Under the pieces are notes generated by a model that searched no databases, was not told where the DNA came from, and saw only the letters and a list, made by a program, of their open reading frames with translations. From assembly GCA_963794995.1 (NCBI GenBank), contig CAWCFV010000002.1, positions 1,550,001-1,614,000 on the forward strand: 64,000 nt of DNA, given 5' to 3'. Of this stretch, positions 63,097 to 64,000 are shown piece after piece. Source of the DNA: CAWCFV01 sp963794995. Lineage in GTDB: Bacteria; Actinomycetota; Actinomycetes; JACCUZ01. Positions within the stretch are counted from its first letter, which is position 1; the number at the start of each line of letters is the position of its first letter. A program made the translations under genes and the position numbers.

Positions 63097-64000
63097 ATGG
63101 CGGCAGGCTCGGTGACCGCCGCCGCGCTGCGCCACCGGCCCCGCCAGGCGCTCCTGGTCCTCGTGCTGGCGGCCGTCGTCACCGCGTCGGCCGCCCTCGG
63201 CCCCCTCTACGCCCGCGCCGTCGAGGAGTCGGTCGTCCGCACCGTGGTGTCCGCCGCGCCCGTCCAGGCGCGCACCCTGGTGGTCACCGACGCCTCGCCG
63301 GAGCCGGCGGCGCCGGCCCGCCTCGACCGCCTCGTGCGACCGGTCCTGCCCGACGCGTTCGGCGCTCCGGTGGGCGGGGCCGAGGCTCCGGTGGTGCTGC
63401 GCTCCGGCGACGACCGCCGGGCGCGCGCCCGGCTGACCAGCAGGTCCGGCCTCTGCGGCCACGTCGAGGTCGTCGACGGCCGGTGCGTCCGCGCGCTCGA
63501 CGAGGCGCTGGTCAGCCGACGGGCAGCCGGCGTCCTCGGCCTGCACCGCGGCTCGCTCCTCACGGTGGGCGACGGCGACGCGGTCGAGGTGACCGTCACG
63601 GTCGTGGGGCTGTACGGGCCCGTGGACGCGAGTGCCCCCTACTGGGCCGGGCGTGCCCAGCCGCCCACCGACACCCGGCCGGGCACCGACGAGCAGGCTG
63701 TCCCCAGGGTCGACGACGTGCTGACCGGGTGGGCCACCCTCGCGGGCGCCCGCTTCCCGGACCTGCGCACCCACCTCGACGTGCCGCTGCGGGCGCCGCG
63801 GCTGACGCTGCGGGACCTGCCCGACCTGCGCGCCACGACACAGGCCGTCGACGCGCGGGTACGGACGGTGGGGGCGTCGGCGACGAGCCGCCTCGGCAGC
63901 CTGCTGGACTCGACCGACGCACAGCGCGACCAGGCGCGGACGGTCGTCCCGCTGCTCGCCGTCCAGCTCGCCGTGCTCGGGATCGTCGTGCTCGTCTTCG
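63097..64000 (+). CDS. FtsX-like ABC transporter permease (partial, N-terminal part)
   Basis: The open frame from ATG 63097 runs without a stop through the right edge, giving at least 301 residues. An N-terminal membrane helix (QALLVLVLAAVVTASAALGP) is followed by a large extracytoplasmic region and, at the edge, the start of a second helix (LLAVQLAVLGIVVLVF). This is the layout of large actinobacterial FtsX-domain permeases. GAGGAGGGG precedes the ATG. The partner ATPase is not in view. Confidence 0.85.
   Translation, partial: MAAGSVTAAALRHRPRQALLVLVLAAVVTASAALGPLYARAVEESVVRTVVSAAPVQARTLVVTDASPEPAAPARLDRLVRPVLPDAFGAPVGGAEAPVVLRSGDDRRARARLTSRSGLCGHVEVVDGRCVRALDEALVSRRAAGVLGLHRGSLLTVGDGDAVEVTVTVVGLYGPVDASAPYWAGRAQPPTDTRPGTDEQAVPRVDDVLTGWATLAGARFPDLRTHLDVPLRAPRLTLRDLPDLRATTQAVDARVRTVGASATSRLGSLLDSTDAQRDQARTVVPLLAVQLAVLGIVVLVF

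Overview
This window is chromosomal DNA of a high-GC Gram-positive actinomycete. The evidence is GC-rich DNA throughout, many GTG starts, gene pairs joined by 4-base ATGA/GTGA overlaps, leaderless promoters (TANNNT six or seven bases before the start), a menaquinone respiratory chain, a cobA-hemD fusion, Rex, a BldN-type sigma factor, the 32-residue ribosomal protein bS22, HelD, a WXG100 protein and a DUF222/HNH endonuclease. A genus cannot be named safely; a member of the Frankiales/Geodermatophilales/Kineosporiales group would fit. No tRNA, rRNA, CRISPR array, insertion sequence or prophage is visible.

Layout. 1-9.1 kb: minus-strand nuoA-nuoB-nuoC-nuoD (nuoD cut by the edge) preceded by a geranylgeranyl-reductase-type flavoprotein (menJ-like) with a strong Rex operator upstream; then csbD, menG, small hypothetical genes, menF, a palindromic repeat, menD and menC. 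9.1-16 kb: plus-strand menB, VOC protein, GNAT acetyltransferase, menE (CTG start), a class A flavin monooxygenase, a frameshifted SOS-controlled DUF222/HNH gene on the minus strand, and menA. 16-29.3 kb: a phosphoesterase/Lrp pair, then a very tight minus-strand unit rex-hemA-hemC-hemD-hemB-hemL-phosphatase-tlpA-ccdA-resB-ccsB, headed by a second Rex operator. 29.4-36.6 kb: glutaredoxin-like protein, acyl-CoA synthetase, HAD phosphatase, BldN-like sigma factor with its DUF5667 partner, acyltransferase, epimerase and bS22. 36.9-48.3 kb: secreted M36 metalloprotease, excisionase-type HTH protein, EAL/GGDEF membrane protein, a phosphatase/AcuC pair, a MacAB-like exporter and a cold-shock protein. 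48.4-64 kb: HAD-LarE fusion, two paralogous sulfotransferases flanking an XPB-partner/WYL-like protein and a cNMP-binding protein, XPB helicase, PadR/HAAS pair, HelD plus an HD protein, DUF4031, a His-tailed hypothetical, a second copy of the palindromic repeat, WXG100 and an FtsX-type permease cut by the right edge.

How it works together. The left half is a respiratory module: complex I, nearly all of menaquinone synthesis, haem synthesis to uroporphyrinogen III, and cytochrome c maturation. Two Rex operators suggest that NADH/NAD+ sensing sets both the nuo arm and the haem/cytochrome arm. The right half mixes developmental or cell-surface regulation (BldN/RsbN type, HTH, c-di-GMP), secretion and export, and nucleic-acid helicases.

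Quality warning. menD, menA (twice), tlpA, the macA-like gene and the HNH gene (several times) are broken by small frameshifts that nearly all look like single-base insertions. Because menA and menD should be essential, sequencing or assembly error is the leading explanation, with a hot spot at about 14.2-15.7 kb.
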